DNA of 64,000 nt. Source: Bacteroidales bacterium UBA6377. GTDB taxonomy: Bacteria > Bacteroidota > Bacteroidia > Bacteroidales > UBA932. Below, one piece after another: positions 17,648-27,209 of this stretch. How positions within the stretch are numbered: position 1 is the first letter of the stretch; every line of letters begins with the position of its first letter. The position numbers and the translations under genes are program-made. Location of the stretch: the NCBI GenBank assembly GCA_002438805.1, contig DJQV01000019.1:1-64000 (forward strand). Direction: 5' to 3'. The notes under the pieces are model-generated. The model saw only the letters and a list, made by a program, of their open reading frames with translations, had not been told where the DNA came from and made no database searches.

Positions 17648-18874
17648 TCAGTATTTTATCCAGCGTGAGAGATCCACGTCCTGAAACATCGGGGCTTTCA
17701 TCACCACCGTCGGGACATCTTTCCCGAGCAGGAAACGGTCGATGAAAGCCTCTACTTCCGGATACTGTGACTCCGGCAGGAGACAGTGCGGATGTCCGCC
17801 CTCTATGGACCAGCCCATACGGTCAGCTATCCCGAAGCGCTCCCAGACCTTGCGGGCGGCGTTGGCGGAGACATATCCGGATTCGTCCGCAAGCCACTGA
17901 TAATCAGTGTTTCCGAGCAGAAGAAGAGCACGCGGACACACCATCGCGCAGAGTTCGTGCCGGTCATAAGGGATGTTCCACACCTTCTCTCCGGAGAAAG
18001 TGTCGCGGAAGCTTTCGAGGAACCAGTTGTAGTCTGTCTTCTCCAGACTCTCCACATCCTTAAGCGTGTGTGAGACACGCCACGCGGCAGCACCGCCGCC
18101 GCCAGGCTCCTGGGCTATGGTCAGAGCCACCCTCTCATCGAACGCTCCGCAGAAAAGGGCCATCTTGCCGGCATAGGAGCAGCCGGTCACCCCGATATGC
18201 CGTGTGTCTATACGGGTCTTCTCTGGCCCGAGCTGGCACAGCCCGTCTATAAGGCGGCTCAAGCCCCAGGCCCACTCGATATAGGCCCCGTTCTCCTTGA
18301 GATCCGGATAGAGGCGGTCGAACTCGAATTCCCCGCGGCTGCCGTGCGGCCCCCACTGGGTGTAGTTGTTGACCTGTTTCTCGTTGAACACCATCAGCGC
18401 CACAGGCCTGTCCTCGAAAAGGCTGTGCGGCAGGGACATCACGCTCGTGCCGATCATCACCGGGAACGGTCCTTCCCCGCTCTCGGGATATGCGATGTAC
18501 GAGCTGAGGGTCAAGGTCTCACTCCCGACTTTGACATCGACATAAAGGGTGTCACCGCTCATCCTGGCACTTACATCCCCCGGAGGGACTGCCGGCTTGA
18601 GCCCCGTCTCGTAGTACTGGATCATGGAGGAAATCTCCGCGCGGCGTTTCTCCCAGTCGCGGAAGTTCTTCACCTCTCCTCGTCCTGAAGCCCAGGCAAA
18701 GGGGTTCGGAAGGCTTTCCTGCGGCGTCTCAAGTCCTGAAGGACTCATCTGAGCCGCCTTGAATGAACTGAGGGTGTTTTCCTTGTCATAGACAAGCGGT
18801 GGTTCTGCCTCACCGCAGGCGAGTACGGCCATGGCGAGGCCGAGGCACAAAAGGATTTTTGTTGCTGTGGTCAT
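17648..18874 (-). CDS. CE15-family glucuronoyl esterase lipoprotein
   Basis: 408 aa. Lipobox MAVLAC near residue 20. An alpha/beta hydrolase with the CE15 nucleophile elbow GVTGCSYAGK, followed by IAQEPGGGGAAAWR and a late GGHPHCLLPE histidine. CE15 enzymes cut the ester between lignin alcohols and 4-O-methylglucuronate side chains of xylan. The canonical elbow is GCSRxGK, whose Arg helps the oxyanion hole; here it is Tyr. It is the last gene of the operon DUF1573-GH3-CE15, 32 nt after GH3. ATG 18874 gives the clean signal peptide. Confidence 0.75.
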   Translation of the reverse strand: MTTATKILLCLGLAMAVLACGEAEPPLVYDKENTLSSFKAAQMSPSGLETPQESLPNPFAWASGRGEVKNFRDWEKRRAEISSMIQYYETGLKPAVPPGDVSARMSGDTLYVDVKVGSETLTLSSYIAYPESGEGPFPVMIGTSVMSLPHSLFEDRPVALMVFNEKQVNNYTQWGPHGSRGEFEFDRLYPDLKENGAYIEWAWGLSRLIDGLCQLGPEKTRIDTRHIGVTGCSYAGKMALFCGAFDERVALTIAQEPGGGGAAAWRVSHTLKDVESLEKTDYNWFLESFRDTFSGEKVWNIPYDRHELCAMVCPRALLLLGNTDYQWLADESGYVSANAARKVWERFGIADRMGWSIEGGHPHCLLPESQYPEVEAFIDRFLLGKDVPTVVMKAPMFQDVDLSRWIKY

Positions 18875-18906
18875 GATTGGATAATTTTTCCACAATATAA
18901 CAATTT

Positions 18907-21513
18907 TTACAGCAAAGTGAAATCCAGTGATTTGAGGTCGCGGTCGGCGGATGAGGAGCCGTAGAGGATCTTGTAGCGTCCCGGGGCCGGGGCGAGCCCG
19001 TCATTGCCGTCATAGAAGTGGAAGGCTTCGTTGTCGAGTTCCAGTTTGACTTTCACGGTCTTGCCGGCGGCGATCTTCACCTTTTTGAAGGCTTTCAGAG
19101 ACTTCAGCGGAGCGTCAGCCCTGTCAAGGCTCTTGACATAGACCTGCACAACCTCCTCCCCGTCCACAGCCCCGGTGTTTGTGACAGGGACTGTAAGGGT
19201 GATTTTCTTGCCAGGCTTGGCGGAAGCGGCTGAAAGCCTGCCCTGGCCGTATCCGAATGAGGTGTAGCTGAGCCCGAAGCCGAACGGGTACATCGGTTCT
19301 CCACGGAAGTAGCGGTAAGTCCTGCCTTCCATGCTGTAGTCCTGGAAATCAGGCAGCTGCGCTGTGGAGGCATAGAAAGTCACCGGGAGTTTCGCAGACG
19401 GATTGAAGTCTCCGAGCAGCAGGCCCGCGAGAGCATCCGCACCGCCCTGACCGCCATACCAGGCCTGGATGAGAGCATCGTAGCTGTCTTCCACACCCTC
19501 AAAGCCCATCGCCGAACCGGAGCAGTTGACATATACAACCGGACGGCCCGTGGCATGCACTGCCTTGAGCAGACGCCTCTGGACATTCGGAAGCTCTATG
19601 TCCGGACGGTCTCCGCCCTCACCCTCAAACGAGGCGGTGATGCCTCCGACCACGATGATGGCGTCGGCATCTGCCACCTTGGAAGCAAGGGACTCGAACT
19701 CAGCCTTTTCCCTGCGGCAGAACTGCGCGGAGAGCATGGCGAACGGACCGTCACCGCGCACGTACTCAACTTCTATATTATAGCTTCCTCCCCTCTTGAC
19801 AGGGATTGACTTGTATTCAGGTACTGTGTTGCGGAATCCGAATCCGCGACGGGCGGCCCTGCCGGCCTTTTCCACTGTACGCCCGTTGACCTTGAGGGTG
19901 TAGCCGTTGTCACTGGAGATGTTGTACTGGAGGAGTCCGTCGAAGTCCGGCTTGAATTCGCCGCTCAGCCTTACCGCCACTCCGTCGGCATCCACGCCCT
20001 CCGAGAAGCCGTATGCACCGAAGGTGCTGAAGTTGATTTCACCGTCCCTGTACTCTTCTTTCACCGCGCTGCCCGACAGGCTCTTTCCGCCGTAGAACTG
20101 TGTCTTGAGACCCTTTCCTCCATTGAACTGCGGCAGCAGGTTCTCCGTATTGTACTCATCGACATAGTCGCAGGCAGGGTCGTAGAAGATCTCGGCTTCC
20201 GGGAGCGCCTTTTTCAAGCCGGCGAGGATAGAGCGGGCATGCTCCGCTGTCGGAGTGCCGCCGTAGTTGCCGTTGAGCATCTGGACGTTGTCGGCATTCG
20301 GGCCGAGCACCGCGATCTTGCGCACTTTGCGGGAAAGCGGCAGCACGCCCTCGTTTTTCAGAAGTACCATGGACTCGGCCGCAGCCTGCACGGCCTGCGC
20401 GTCATGCTCCTCGCTGCTGATGACTTCCGGGCCAAGTCCCGCCCACGGGAGCATCCCGGCAGGGTCGAACATTCCCAGCTCGAAGCGGGAACGCAATGTA
20501 CGGCGAAGGTGGACATCCAGATCCGACTCCTTGATGAGCCCCTGCTTGAGGGCGTCGATCAGGGATGTGAAACTGTTGCCGCACTCAAGGTCGGTCCCGT
20601 TCAGCACAGCGTCTGCTGAAGCGTGCATCGCGTCAGGATGGGTCTCGTGCTGCCCCGGGGTGTAGAAATTGTTGATCGCGTCGCAGTCGGTGACCACCAG
20701 GGACTTATAGCCCCATTTGTCACGGAGTATGTTCTGGAGAAGCCTGTCGCTCGCGCAGCACGGCACCCCTTCATAACGATGGTAGGCGCACATCACCTCC
20801 TGCACGTTGGCCTCGGTCACAAGAGCCTTGAATGCAGGAAGATAGGTCTCCCACAGGTCGCGCCCCGACACGCTGACATCGAATCGGTGCCGCAGGGGTT
20901 CCGGCCCGCTGTGCACCCCGAAGTGTTTCGCGCAGGCGTGGGTCTTGAAGTACCTGTCGTCGTCGCCCTGCATCCCCTTGACGGTCTGCATCCCGATGAC
21001 TTCCGTCAGATAAGGGTCTTCCCCGGGGGTCTCCTGGCCTCGCCCCCAGCGTGGATCGCGGAAGATGTTGATGTTAGGGCACCAGAAACTCAGTTCGGGG
21101 TTGCCGGGGTAATACCGGGCACGCATCCCGACATTGAATTCCGGGGTGGAACGGTTCCAGTTGGCCCGGGCCTCATCGGAGACGCTGCTGAACACCTCGT
21201 ATACAAGGTCGGGGTTGAACGTGGCGGCAAGACCGATATACTGCGGGTAGACAGTGTACCCGTCGGCCCTGATGCCGTGGCAGGCCTCGCTCCACCAGTT
21301 GTAGGCCGGGATTCCGAGCCGGTCCACGGAGACAGACTTGTTCATCATCAGCCCCACCTTCTCCTCCGGAGTCAGCAGGGAAAGCAGGTTCTCCACCCTC
21401 TCCTCTACCGGGAGAGAAGGGTCTCGGAACGGATACTCATACTCGTTTCCGCCACCGCAAGCGGAAGCCATCAAAAGCGCAGCCGAAAAAGCCGCAAGCA
21501 TCTCGGTCTTCAT
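18907..21513 (-). CDS. GH3 beta-glycosidase with PA14 insert, lipoprotein
   Basis: 868 aa. Lipobox MASAC. Domain order: GH3 N-terminal barrel (about 30-345) with the nucleophile Asp276 in VVTDCDAI, alpha/beta sandwich interrupted by a PA14 carbohydrate-binding insert (about 460-600), and a C-terminal fibronectin-III-like domain (about 750-868). This layout with CDAI is typical of beta-xylosidase/arabinosidase GH3s such as plant-type XYL enzymes. Placement beside CE15 and GH10 supports xylo-oligosaccharide cleavage. Gap to the upstream DUF1573 gene is 5 nt. Confidence 0.88.
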   Translation of the reverse strand: MKTEMLAAFSAALLMASACGGGNEYEYPFRDPSLPVEERVENLLSLLTPEEKVGLMMNKSVSVDRLGIPAYNWWSEACHGIRADGYTVYPQYIGLAATFNPDLVYEVFSSVSDEARANWNRSTPEFNVGMRARYYPGNPELSFWCPNINIFRDPRWGRGQETPGEDPYLTEVIGMQTVKGMQGDDDRYFKTHACAKHFGVHSGPEPLRHRFDVSVSGRDLWETYLPAFKALVTEANVQEVMCAYHRYEGVPCCASDRLLQNILRDKWGYKSLVVTDCDAINNFYTPGQHETHPDAMHASADAVLNGTDLECGNSFTSLIDALKQGLIKESDLDVHLRRTLRSRFELGMFDPAGMLPWAGLGPEVISSEEHDAQAVQAAAESMVLLKNEGVLPLSRKVRKIAVLGPNADNVQMLNGNYGGTPTAEHARSILAGLKKALPEAEIFYDPACDYVDEYNTENLLPQFNGGKGLKTQFYGGKSLSGSAVKEEYRDGEINFSTFGAYGFSEGVDADGVAVRLSGEFKPDFDGLLQYNISSDNGYTLKVNGRTVEKAGRAARRGFGFRNTVPEYKSIPVKRGGSYNIEVEYVRGDGPFAMLSAQFCRREKAEFESLASKVADADAIIVVGGITASFEGEGGDRPDIELPNVQRRLLKAVHATGRPVVYVNCSGSAMGFEGVEDSYDALIQAWYGGQGGADALAGLLLGDFNPSAKLPVTFYASTAQLPDFQDYSMEGRTYRYFRGEPMYPFGFGLSYTSFGYGQGRLSAASAKPGKKITLTVPVTNTGAVDGEEVVQVYVKSLDRADAPLKSLKAFKKVKIAAGKTVKVKLELDNEAFHFYDGNDGLAPAPGRYKILYGSSSADRDLKSLDFTLL

Positions 21514-21518
21514 AAGAT

Positions 21519-22526
21519 TCAGTGTTTGTATATCAATTCTTTATATGGTCTTTTCGGATCGTTGGTAAAAATCTCCAGAGTCTCGGCTTCCCTCCCGGTA
21601 CGCACTCTCACCTCCAGGACGGAACCCGGCGGGAGCACCGTCCCCGGCTTCAGGTTTGAATCCGCGCCGCCACGCACGGCATGGATCACCAGAGGAGACG
21701 TCCCGTCATTGTAGAGTTCTATGCTTCCCTTATACTCACGGGACAGAGGGACGCGATGAAGCCTGCCCACAGAAGGAAAAGTACGGAGCATGGCTCCTTT
21801 ATCCTCCTCACTTCGAAGCCTGATGCAGGAAGCCATCAATGTACCGGGCTCTCCGCCAGCATCAATAATGATGGTATCGCGGCTGCTCGTCCAGTCCTCA
21901 CCAGGGCCGGCGTAAACCATGCTGAGCGCAGCCACTTCCCCTGGTACAAGCAGCGCCGGAGCCGAGACTTGCAGGCCGGGATTGCTGCATCTCAGTTTGA
22001 GAGGCAGAGGCTTTGAAGAGACATTGACTATCTTTATCTTTTTTCGGGCTGATTCACCATCATATATGTATCCGAACGGAATCTCCCGCCTTGAGGCGCG
22101 CAGAGCAGCGGTCAGGGCGACAGGACATGATTCATCAATTCCGTCGCCAGCCCCGCGCACGATGGCAGAAAGGCTGAGCGCAGCCACCTCTTCTCCGCTG
22201 CGTGTGAATATCCCCACGGTCCGTACGGCATATCCGGAGACCCCGGACAAGTCAAATGCCACATCCACGGTGCCTCTCTGGCCAGGGAGGACTTCGCGTG
22301 GAGTGAGCGTCGCGCTGATGCAGCTGCATCCGGGCACCGGAGAGGCCAGACTGGCTGTGGAAGAGCCGCTGTTGAGAAAGCGGAACGAATGGCGCAGAGG
22401 TCCTTGTGCAGATTCCACCGCACCGAAATCACACTCTGTGGAGTCGAATACAATAGAAATCTCGCCTCCCTGAACATTGAAGTGCAAGAAGGCGAGAGCA
22501 ACAAATAATTTAACCAATTTTACCAT
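21519..22526 (-). CDS. DUF1573 domain protein
   Basis: 335 aa with an N-terminal signal sequence. At least two Ig-like/ASH-type DUF1573 repeats: one at about 25-125 with the family pattern DFGAVESAQGPLRHSFRFLN and CSCISATLTPREVLPGQRG, another in the second half with similar strands. These are periplasmic, function unknown. It is the first gene of the xylan operon and its start is only a few bases from the predicted transcription start. Its link to xylan use is by operon only. Confidence 0.75.
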   Translation of the reverse strand: MVKLVKLFVALAFLHFNVQGGEISIVFDSTECDFGAVESAQGPLRHSFRFLNSGSSTASLASPVPGCSCISATLTPREVLPGQRGTVDVAFDLSGVSGYAVRTVGIFTRSGEEVAALSLSAIVRGAGDGIDESCPVALTAALRASRREIPFGYIYDGESARKKIKIVNVSSKPLPLKLRCSNPGLQVSAPALLVPGEVAALSMVYAGPGEDWTSSRDTIIIDAGGEPGTLMASCIRLRSEEDKGAMLRTFPSVGRLHRVPLSREYKGSIELYNDGTSPLVIHAVRGGADSNLKPGTVLPPGSVLEVRVRTGREAETLEIFTNDPKRPYKELIYKH

Positions 22527-22533
22527 CCGGGGA

Positions 22534-22563
22534 CAAAGTTACCCCTATCCGGCAAAGTCGCAA
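22534..22563 (-). promoter_or_regulatory. Promoter of the DUF1573-GH3-CE15 operon
   Basis: Minus strand: TTG (22563-22561), 19-nt spacer, TAACTTTG (22541-22534), an exact TAnnTTTG match. The start codon at 22526 is 7 nt from the -7 box, so the mRNA is nearly leaderless. Confidence 0.7.
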
Positions 22564-22678
22564 TATTCTGGCGATACATTAAGTTTTGCCGCCGCTACTT
22601 TTTCGGGAAAACTGTCTTATGTTGCAAAAGCGAAAGATAATGTAACACTGTTCCGGGGCCACTTCGGAATGCATCTGT

Positions 22679-22686
22679 TATTTTTG
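22679..22686 (+). promoter_or_regulatory. -7 element of the GH10 gene
   Basis: TATTTTTG followed by CC, 14 nt before ATG 22701. The divergent 174-bp spacer thus holds two back-to-back promoters. Confidence 0.55.
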
Positions 22687-22700
22687 CCGAAAATCACACA

Positions 22701-23855
22701 ATGATGAAAAAAGCCATATTCCTGCTGCCTCTGGCAATGCTGGCGGCGTGCACAACCAAACCACAACAACCACAGACACTGAAAGATGCGCTTGAGGGAA
22801 AGTTCCTCATAGGAAGCGCAATCAACGAGGCGCAGATCCGCGGCCTTGACACCAGGGGCGACTCTGTGCTTTTCAGGCATTTCAACTCCATCGAGCCGGA
22901 AAACTGCCTCAAGAGCGAGGAGCTCCAACCGGAAAAAGGTGTTTTCAAGTGGGAACTCGCCGACAAATATGTAGACTTCGGGGAGAAGAACAATCTCACC
23001 GTCTACGGCCACTGCCTGATCTGGCACTCACAGCTCCCGGCATGGTTCGCCAAGAACGAAGACGGGACCGACGTCTCTCCGGAAGAACTCAAAAAGCGCA
23101 TGAAAGACCATATATATACAGTGGTCGGACGATACAAAGGACGCATCAAGGGCTGGGACGTGGTCAACGAAGCCATCAACGATGACGGCAGCTGGAGACA
23201 GAGTCCTTTCTACAAGATACTCGGTGAGGAGTACATCCCGCTCGCATTCCAGTACGCACACGAGGCCGACCCGGACTGCGAACTCTACTACAACGACTAC
23301 AACATGCACTGCGAGGGCAAGATCGCGACCGTCATCAAGATGGTCAAGGATCTCCAGGCACGCGGCCTGAGGATAGATGCCGTGGGATTCCAGGGACATT
23401 TCGGCACGGACTACCCGGATGTAGACCAGCTTGAGAAGAACATTGTGGATGTCCATGCGTGCGGAGTGGATGTGATGTTCACCGAACTCGACATGTCCAT
23501 CCTCCCGACGATAGCCATGACAGCCGACCTTGCAGGCGTGCCATTCCCGGAGATCCGCAAGAATCCGGAACTGTCCAAGAAACTCCATGACATCATGGTG
23601 CCTTACCCGGACGGGATCCCGCAGGAGGCTTATGACAAGTGGAACCAGAGGGCGCAGATGTTCTGGGACATGTTCCTCAGGCAGCACGACAAGATACGCC
23701 GCATCAACGTATGGGGCATCCAGGACGGGGACAGCTGGAAGAACGGATTCCCGGTAAGGATGGAAGGCCGCATCGATGCGCCGCTGCTCTTCGACCGCAA
23801 CTACAGGCAGAAGCCTGTTGTGGACTGGATCATCGCGAATGCTGACAAATATTGA
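22701..23855 (+). CDS. GH10 endo-beta-1,4-xylanase lipoprotein
   Basis: 384 aa. Short lipoprotein signal (MLAAC). A single GH10 TIM barrel with acid/base Glu157 (WDVVNEA) and nucleophile Glu262 (FTELDMS). HCLIWHSQLPAWF and the late VWGIQDGDSW are further GH10 marks. It cleaves the xylan backbone outside or at the cell surface; products suit the divergently encoded GH3. No carbohydrate-binding module is present. Two adjacent ATGs (22701, 22704) are possible starts. Confidence 0.93.
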   Translation: MMKKAIFLLPLAMLAACTTKPQQPQTLKDALEGKFLIGSAINEAQIRGLDTRGDSVLFRHFNSIEPENCLKSEELQPEKGVFKWELADKYVDFGEKNNLTVYGHCLIWHSQLPAWFAKNEDGTDVSPEELKKRMKDHIYTVVGRYKGRIKGWDVVNEAINDDGSWRQSPFYKILGEEYIPLAFQYAHEADPDCELYYNDYNMHCEGKIATVIKMVKDLQARGLRIDAVGFQGHFGTDYPDVDQLEKNIVDVHACGVDVMFTELDMSILPTIAMTADLAGVPFPEIRKNPELSKKLHDIMVPYPDGIPQEAYDKWNQRAQMFWDMFLRQHDKIRRINVWGIQDGDSWKNGFPVRMEGRIDAPLLFDRNYRQKPVVDWIIANADKY

Positions 23856-23936
23856 TTTTTGCCGGAAATATTATCGGGGCGGTGCAGCAGCATCGCCTTT
23901 TTTTGTAAATTGCGTGACAAAATCAATTGACCGACA

Positions 23937-26900
23937 ATGTCCTCAAAAACAATCATCCTATCGGCTGCCGCGCTGCTGTTAACCTGCGCGGCGGCTGCCA
24001 TGACCCCGTCCTGGATAAGGCACAACAGCATCTCCCCGGACGGAAGCACCATAGCATTCAGCTATAAAGGTGACATCTGGACCGTGCCCGCCTCAGGCGG
24101 AGAAGCCACGCAGATCACATCAAACCAGGCCTACGACTCCGAGCCGCTCTGGACACGTGACGGGCAGAGCATCATCTTCACCTCACGTCGCGAAGGCAGC
24201 AAGGACATCTTCCTGACTTCCAGATCAGGAGGCATCCCGAGGAGGCTGACCACCCTTCCGGGAAACGAGACCCCGCTCGCCGTACTAGAAGACGGCGGCA
24301 TCCTCTTCAGCTGGTACAACGGCGCGGTGGAGAGCGAAAGCTACGGAGACTTCCCGGGCACGGCCCAGCTCTACCGCACGGACCTGTCAGGAAGCGCCCC
24401 GGCACTGGTCACCTCCCTTCCTGTCATGGCCATGAGCATCAGCAAAGCCGGCACCATCCTGTATGAGGACTATAAGGGCTACGAAGACCCTCTCCGCAAG
24501 CACCACACCTCCTCAGTCACACGCGACATCTGGAAGTATACGCCGCCCGTGGGAGAGGAGGGCATCAGTTCCAGAGGAAGTTTCACAAAGCTCAGCGACT
24601 ACCGCGGAGAGGACCGCAACCCGGTGTTCGCCGCCGACGGAGACACATTCTACTACCTGAGCGAGCGTGACGGCAAGTGTTCCAACATCTGGCGCAGTTC
24701 CATCTCGAAGCCGGGAGAATCCGTCCAGCTGACATTCGAGAAGCACAACCCGGTACGCTTCCTGTCCATATCGGACGTCGGCACACTCGCCTACTCCTGC
24801 AACGGCGACATCTATACGCTGAAGGAAGGCGGTGTCCCGGCCAAAGTCGGCATCAGCCTGACACGGGACGAGAGCGAACGCGAGCTGCAGAAATTCAACT
24901 ACAGCTCAGGTGCAAGTTCCATGGCCGTATCACCTGACGGAAAAGAAGTCGCAATGATTATAAGAGGCGACGTGTTCGTAACCTCGACGGAGTTCCGCAC
25001 CACAAGGCGCATCACCAACACCCCGGAACAGGAAAGAAACGTGGACTTCTCCGCCGACGGGAGGGAACTATACTACTCATCCGAACGCGACGGCCACTGG
25101 GGCATATACAGGACATCCCTCGTCCGCAAGGAAGACAAGCTCTTCACATACGCAGTGCAGACCAAAGAAGAACTCGTGTCCACCCCGGGCGAGACCTGTT
25201 TCCAGCCGGACGTGTCCCCGGACGGCAAGTGGGTGGCCTATTACCGCAACCGTACAGAACTGGTAATCAAGAATATAAAGAACGGCAAGGAAAAATCCCT
25301 CTTCAAGGATGTCAACTATTCCTACAGCGACGGGGACCAGGGATTCGAATGGAGTCCGGACAGCCATTACATCCTCTGCAACTGGCAGGCAAACGGAGGC
25401 TGGAACAACTCCGATGTGGCCCTGATAGACATAGAGACAGGTGAAATCACCGACCTCACCCGCAGCGGATACTCCGACAGCAACTTCAAGTGGGTTCTCG
25501 GCGGCAAAGCCATGACATGGGAGTCGGACAAGAACGGCTACCGCAGCCACGGCAGCTGGGGCGCGGAAAGCGACATCTACATCATGTTCTTCGATGGCAA
25601 GGCCATGAGCGAATTCGGACGCAGCAAAGAGCAGATAGAAATCGACAACATGCTCAAATCCGAAAAAGAGGTCAAGGCCGAGAAAAAAGAGGAGAAGAAA
25701 GACTCGCTCGACAAGGCCAAGAACAAGATGGAGAAACTCAAACTCGACCTCGCCGGCAGGGACGACCGCATCAAGAGGCTCACCCCGAGCTCAAACATGA
25801 TGGGAGACCACTTCCTGAGCATCGACGGAAACAAGCTCTACTTCACCCAAAGGCTCGAAAAAGGCTATGACCTCTGCGTGCGCGACCTGCAGGAGGGCAG
25901 CATCAGCGTGCTTGCAAAAGGAGTGTCCGGCACATTCTACCCATCTTCTGACGGCAAGAGCCTGTATGTCTTCTCAGGCCGCGGGCTGTCCAAGCTCTCC
26001 CTCCCCTCCGGCAAGAGTGAAGCCATCACATTCTCCGGAGAGTATGAGTATAAACCGGCACAGGAGCGCAAGTACATGTTCGAGCATGTCTGGAAGCAGG
26101 TTCTGGAGAAATTCTACGTCAAAGACCTTCATGGTACGGACTGGCAATACTGCCACGACAACTACGCTGCCTTCCTCCCGCACATCAACAACAACTTCGA
26201 CTTCCAGGATCTCCTCTCCGAGATGCTCGGAGAACTCAACGGTTCACACACCGGCGCACGCTACCGCGCCTCAACGACACGCAACATGGGTTATCTCGGA
26301 GTGCTTTTCGACACCGACTGGACAGGTAAAGGCCTCAAGATCAAAGAAGTGCTCCCGGGAGGCGTGCTCTCTCTTGCGGATTCGGAGATAAAGCCGGGAG
26401 ACATCATCGAGACCATAGAAGGCCGCAGCCTCGAAAGCCCTGCTGACGTGCTGTCCGCCCTTGAGGACAAGGCCGGCAAGCGGATCTGCATCACGGTGAA
26501 GAAAGGCTCCGGCAAGCCGGAGGAGATGTTCGTCACACCGGCATTCTCCGACAGCACTCCCCTCTACCGCAGGTGGGTACGCCAGCGTGAGGAAATGGTG
26601 GAGAAGCTCTCCGGCGGACGCGTGGGCTATGTACACATCGAGGGCATGGACTCGGACAGTTTCCGTGAGATGTTCTCCAAGGCTCTGGGCAAATACCGCG
26701 GCTGCGACGCCCTCATAGTGGACACCAGACACAACGGCGGAGGCTGGCTCCACGATGACGTGGTCACGTTCCTCGGAGGCAAGCTCTACACCAAATACAT
26801 CCCGCGCGGCCAGTTCATCGGAGACGAGCCGTTCACAAAGTGGACCAAGCCGTCCTGCATGCTCATCGGCGAGGACAACTACTCCGACGCCTCCGGCACA

Positions 26901-27209
26901 CCTCTCGCCTACCGCCAGCTCGGCATCGGCAAACTCATAGGCGCCCCGATCCCGGGCACCATGACAGCCGTATGGTGGGAGACCCTCATCGACAGTTCCC
27001 TCGTATTCGGAATTCCTCAGGTAGGCTCATGGTCGGTCGCCGACGGACGCTTCGTGGAGAACAACCAGATCGAACCGGACATCGAAGTCTACAACGACCC
27101 GGCCTCAGTGCTGCGCGGCGAAGACAGGCAGCTTGAGGCGGCCGTTGCGGAGATGCTCAAGGAAATAAGCACGGCCAAAGACCCTAGCGTCTCTGGCGAC
27201 GGAAGATGA
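23937..27209 (+). CDS. Tricorn-like S41 peptidase
   Basis: 1090 aa with a signal peptide (about 1-21), so exported, unlike cytosolic archaeal tricorn. The N-terminal half is beta-propeller made of WD40/PD40-type repeats (ISPDGSTIAFSYKGD, FSADGRELYYSSERDG, VSPDGKWVAYYRN). A charged Lys/Glu-rich helical linker lies at about 565-620. A PDZ domain follows at about 785-865 (YLGVLFDTDWTGKGLKIKEV) and then the S41 core. Catalytic Ser983-Asp984 (GEDNYSDASG) corresponds to tricorn Ser965-Asp966. It probably trims peptides in the periplasm. Its 3' end overlaps the convergent GldFG gene by 26 nt. Confidence 0.9.
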   Translation: MSSKTIILSAAALLLTCAAAAMTPSWIRHNSISPDGSTIAFSYKGDIWTVPASGGEATQITSNQAYDSEPLWTRDGQSIIFTSRREGSKDIFLTSRSGGIPRRLTTLPGNETPLAVLEDGGILFSWYNGAVESESYGDFPGTAQLYRTDLSGSAPALVTSLPVMAMSISKAGTILYEDYKGYEDPLRKHHTSSVTRDIWKYTPPVGEEGISSRGSFTKLSDYRGEDRNPVFAADGDTFYYLSERDGKCSNIWRSSISKPGESVQLTFEKHNPVRFLSISDVGTLAYSCNGDIYTLKEGGVPAKVGISLTRDESERELQKFNYSSGASSMAVSPDGKEVAMIIRGDVFVTSTEFRTTRRITNTPEQERNVDFSADGRELYYSSERDGHWGIYRTSLVRKEDKLFTYAVQTKEELVSTPGETCFQPDVSPDGKWVAYYRNRTELVIKNIKNGKEKSLFKDVNYSYSDGDQGFEWSPDSHYILCNWQANGGWNNSDVALIDIETGEITDLTRSGYSDSNFKWVLGGKAMTWESDKNGYRSHGSWGAESDIYIMFFDGKAMSEFGRSKEQIEIDNMLKSEKEVKAEKKEEKKDSLDKAKNKMEKLKLDLAGRDDRIKRLTPSSNMMGDHFLSIDGNKLYFTQRLEKGYDLCVRDLQEGSISVLAKGVSGTFYPSSDGKSLYVFSGRGLSKLSLPSGKSEAITFSGEYEYKPAQERKYMFEHVWKQVLEKFYVKDLHGTDWQYCHDNYAAFLPHINNNFDFQDLLSEMLGELNGSHTGARYRASTTRNMGYLGVLFDTDWTGKGLKIKEVLPGGVLSLADSEIKPGDIIETIEGRSLESPADVLSALEDKAGKRICITVKKGSGKPEEMFVTPAFSDSTPLYRRWVRQREEMVEKLSGGRVGYVHIEGMDSDSFREMFSKALGKYRGCDALIVDTRHNGGGWLHDDVVTFLGGKLYTKYIPRGQFIGDEPFTKWTKPSCMLIGEDNYSDASGTPLAYRQLGIGKLIGAPIPGTMTAVWWETLIDSSLVFGIPQVGSWSVADGRFVENNQIEPDIEVYNDPASVLRGEDRQLEAAVAEMLKEISTAKDPSVSGDGR

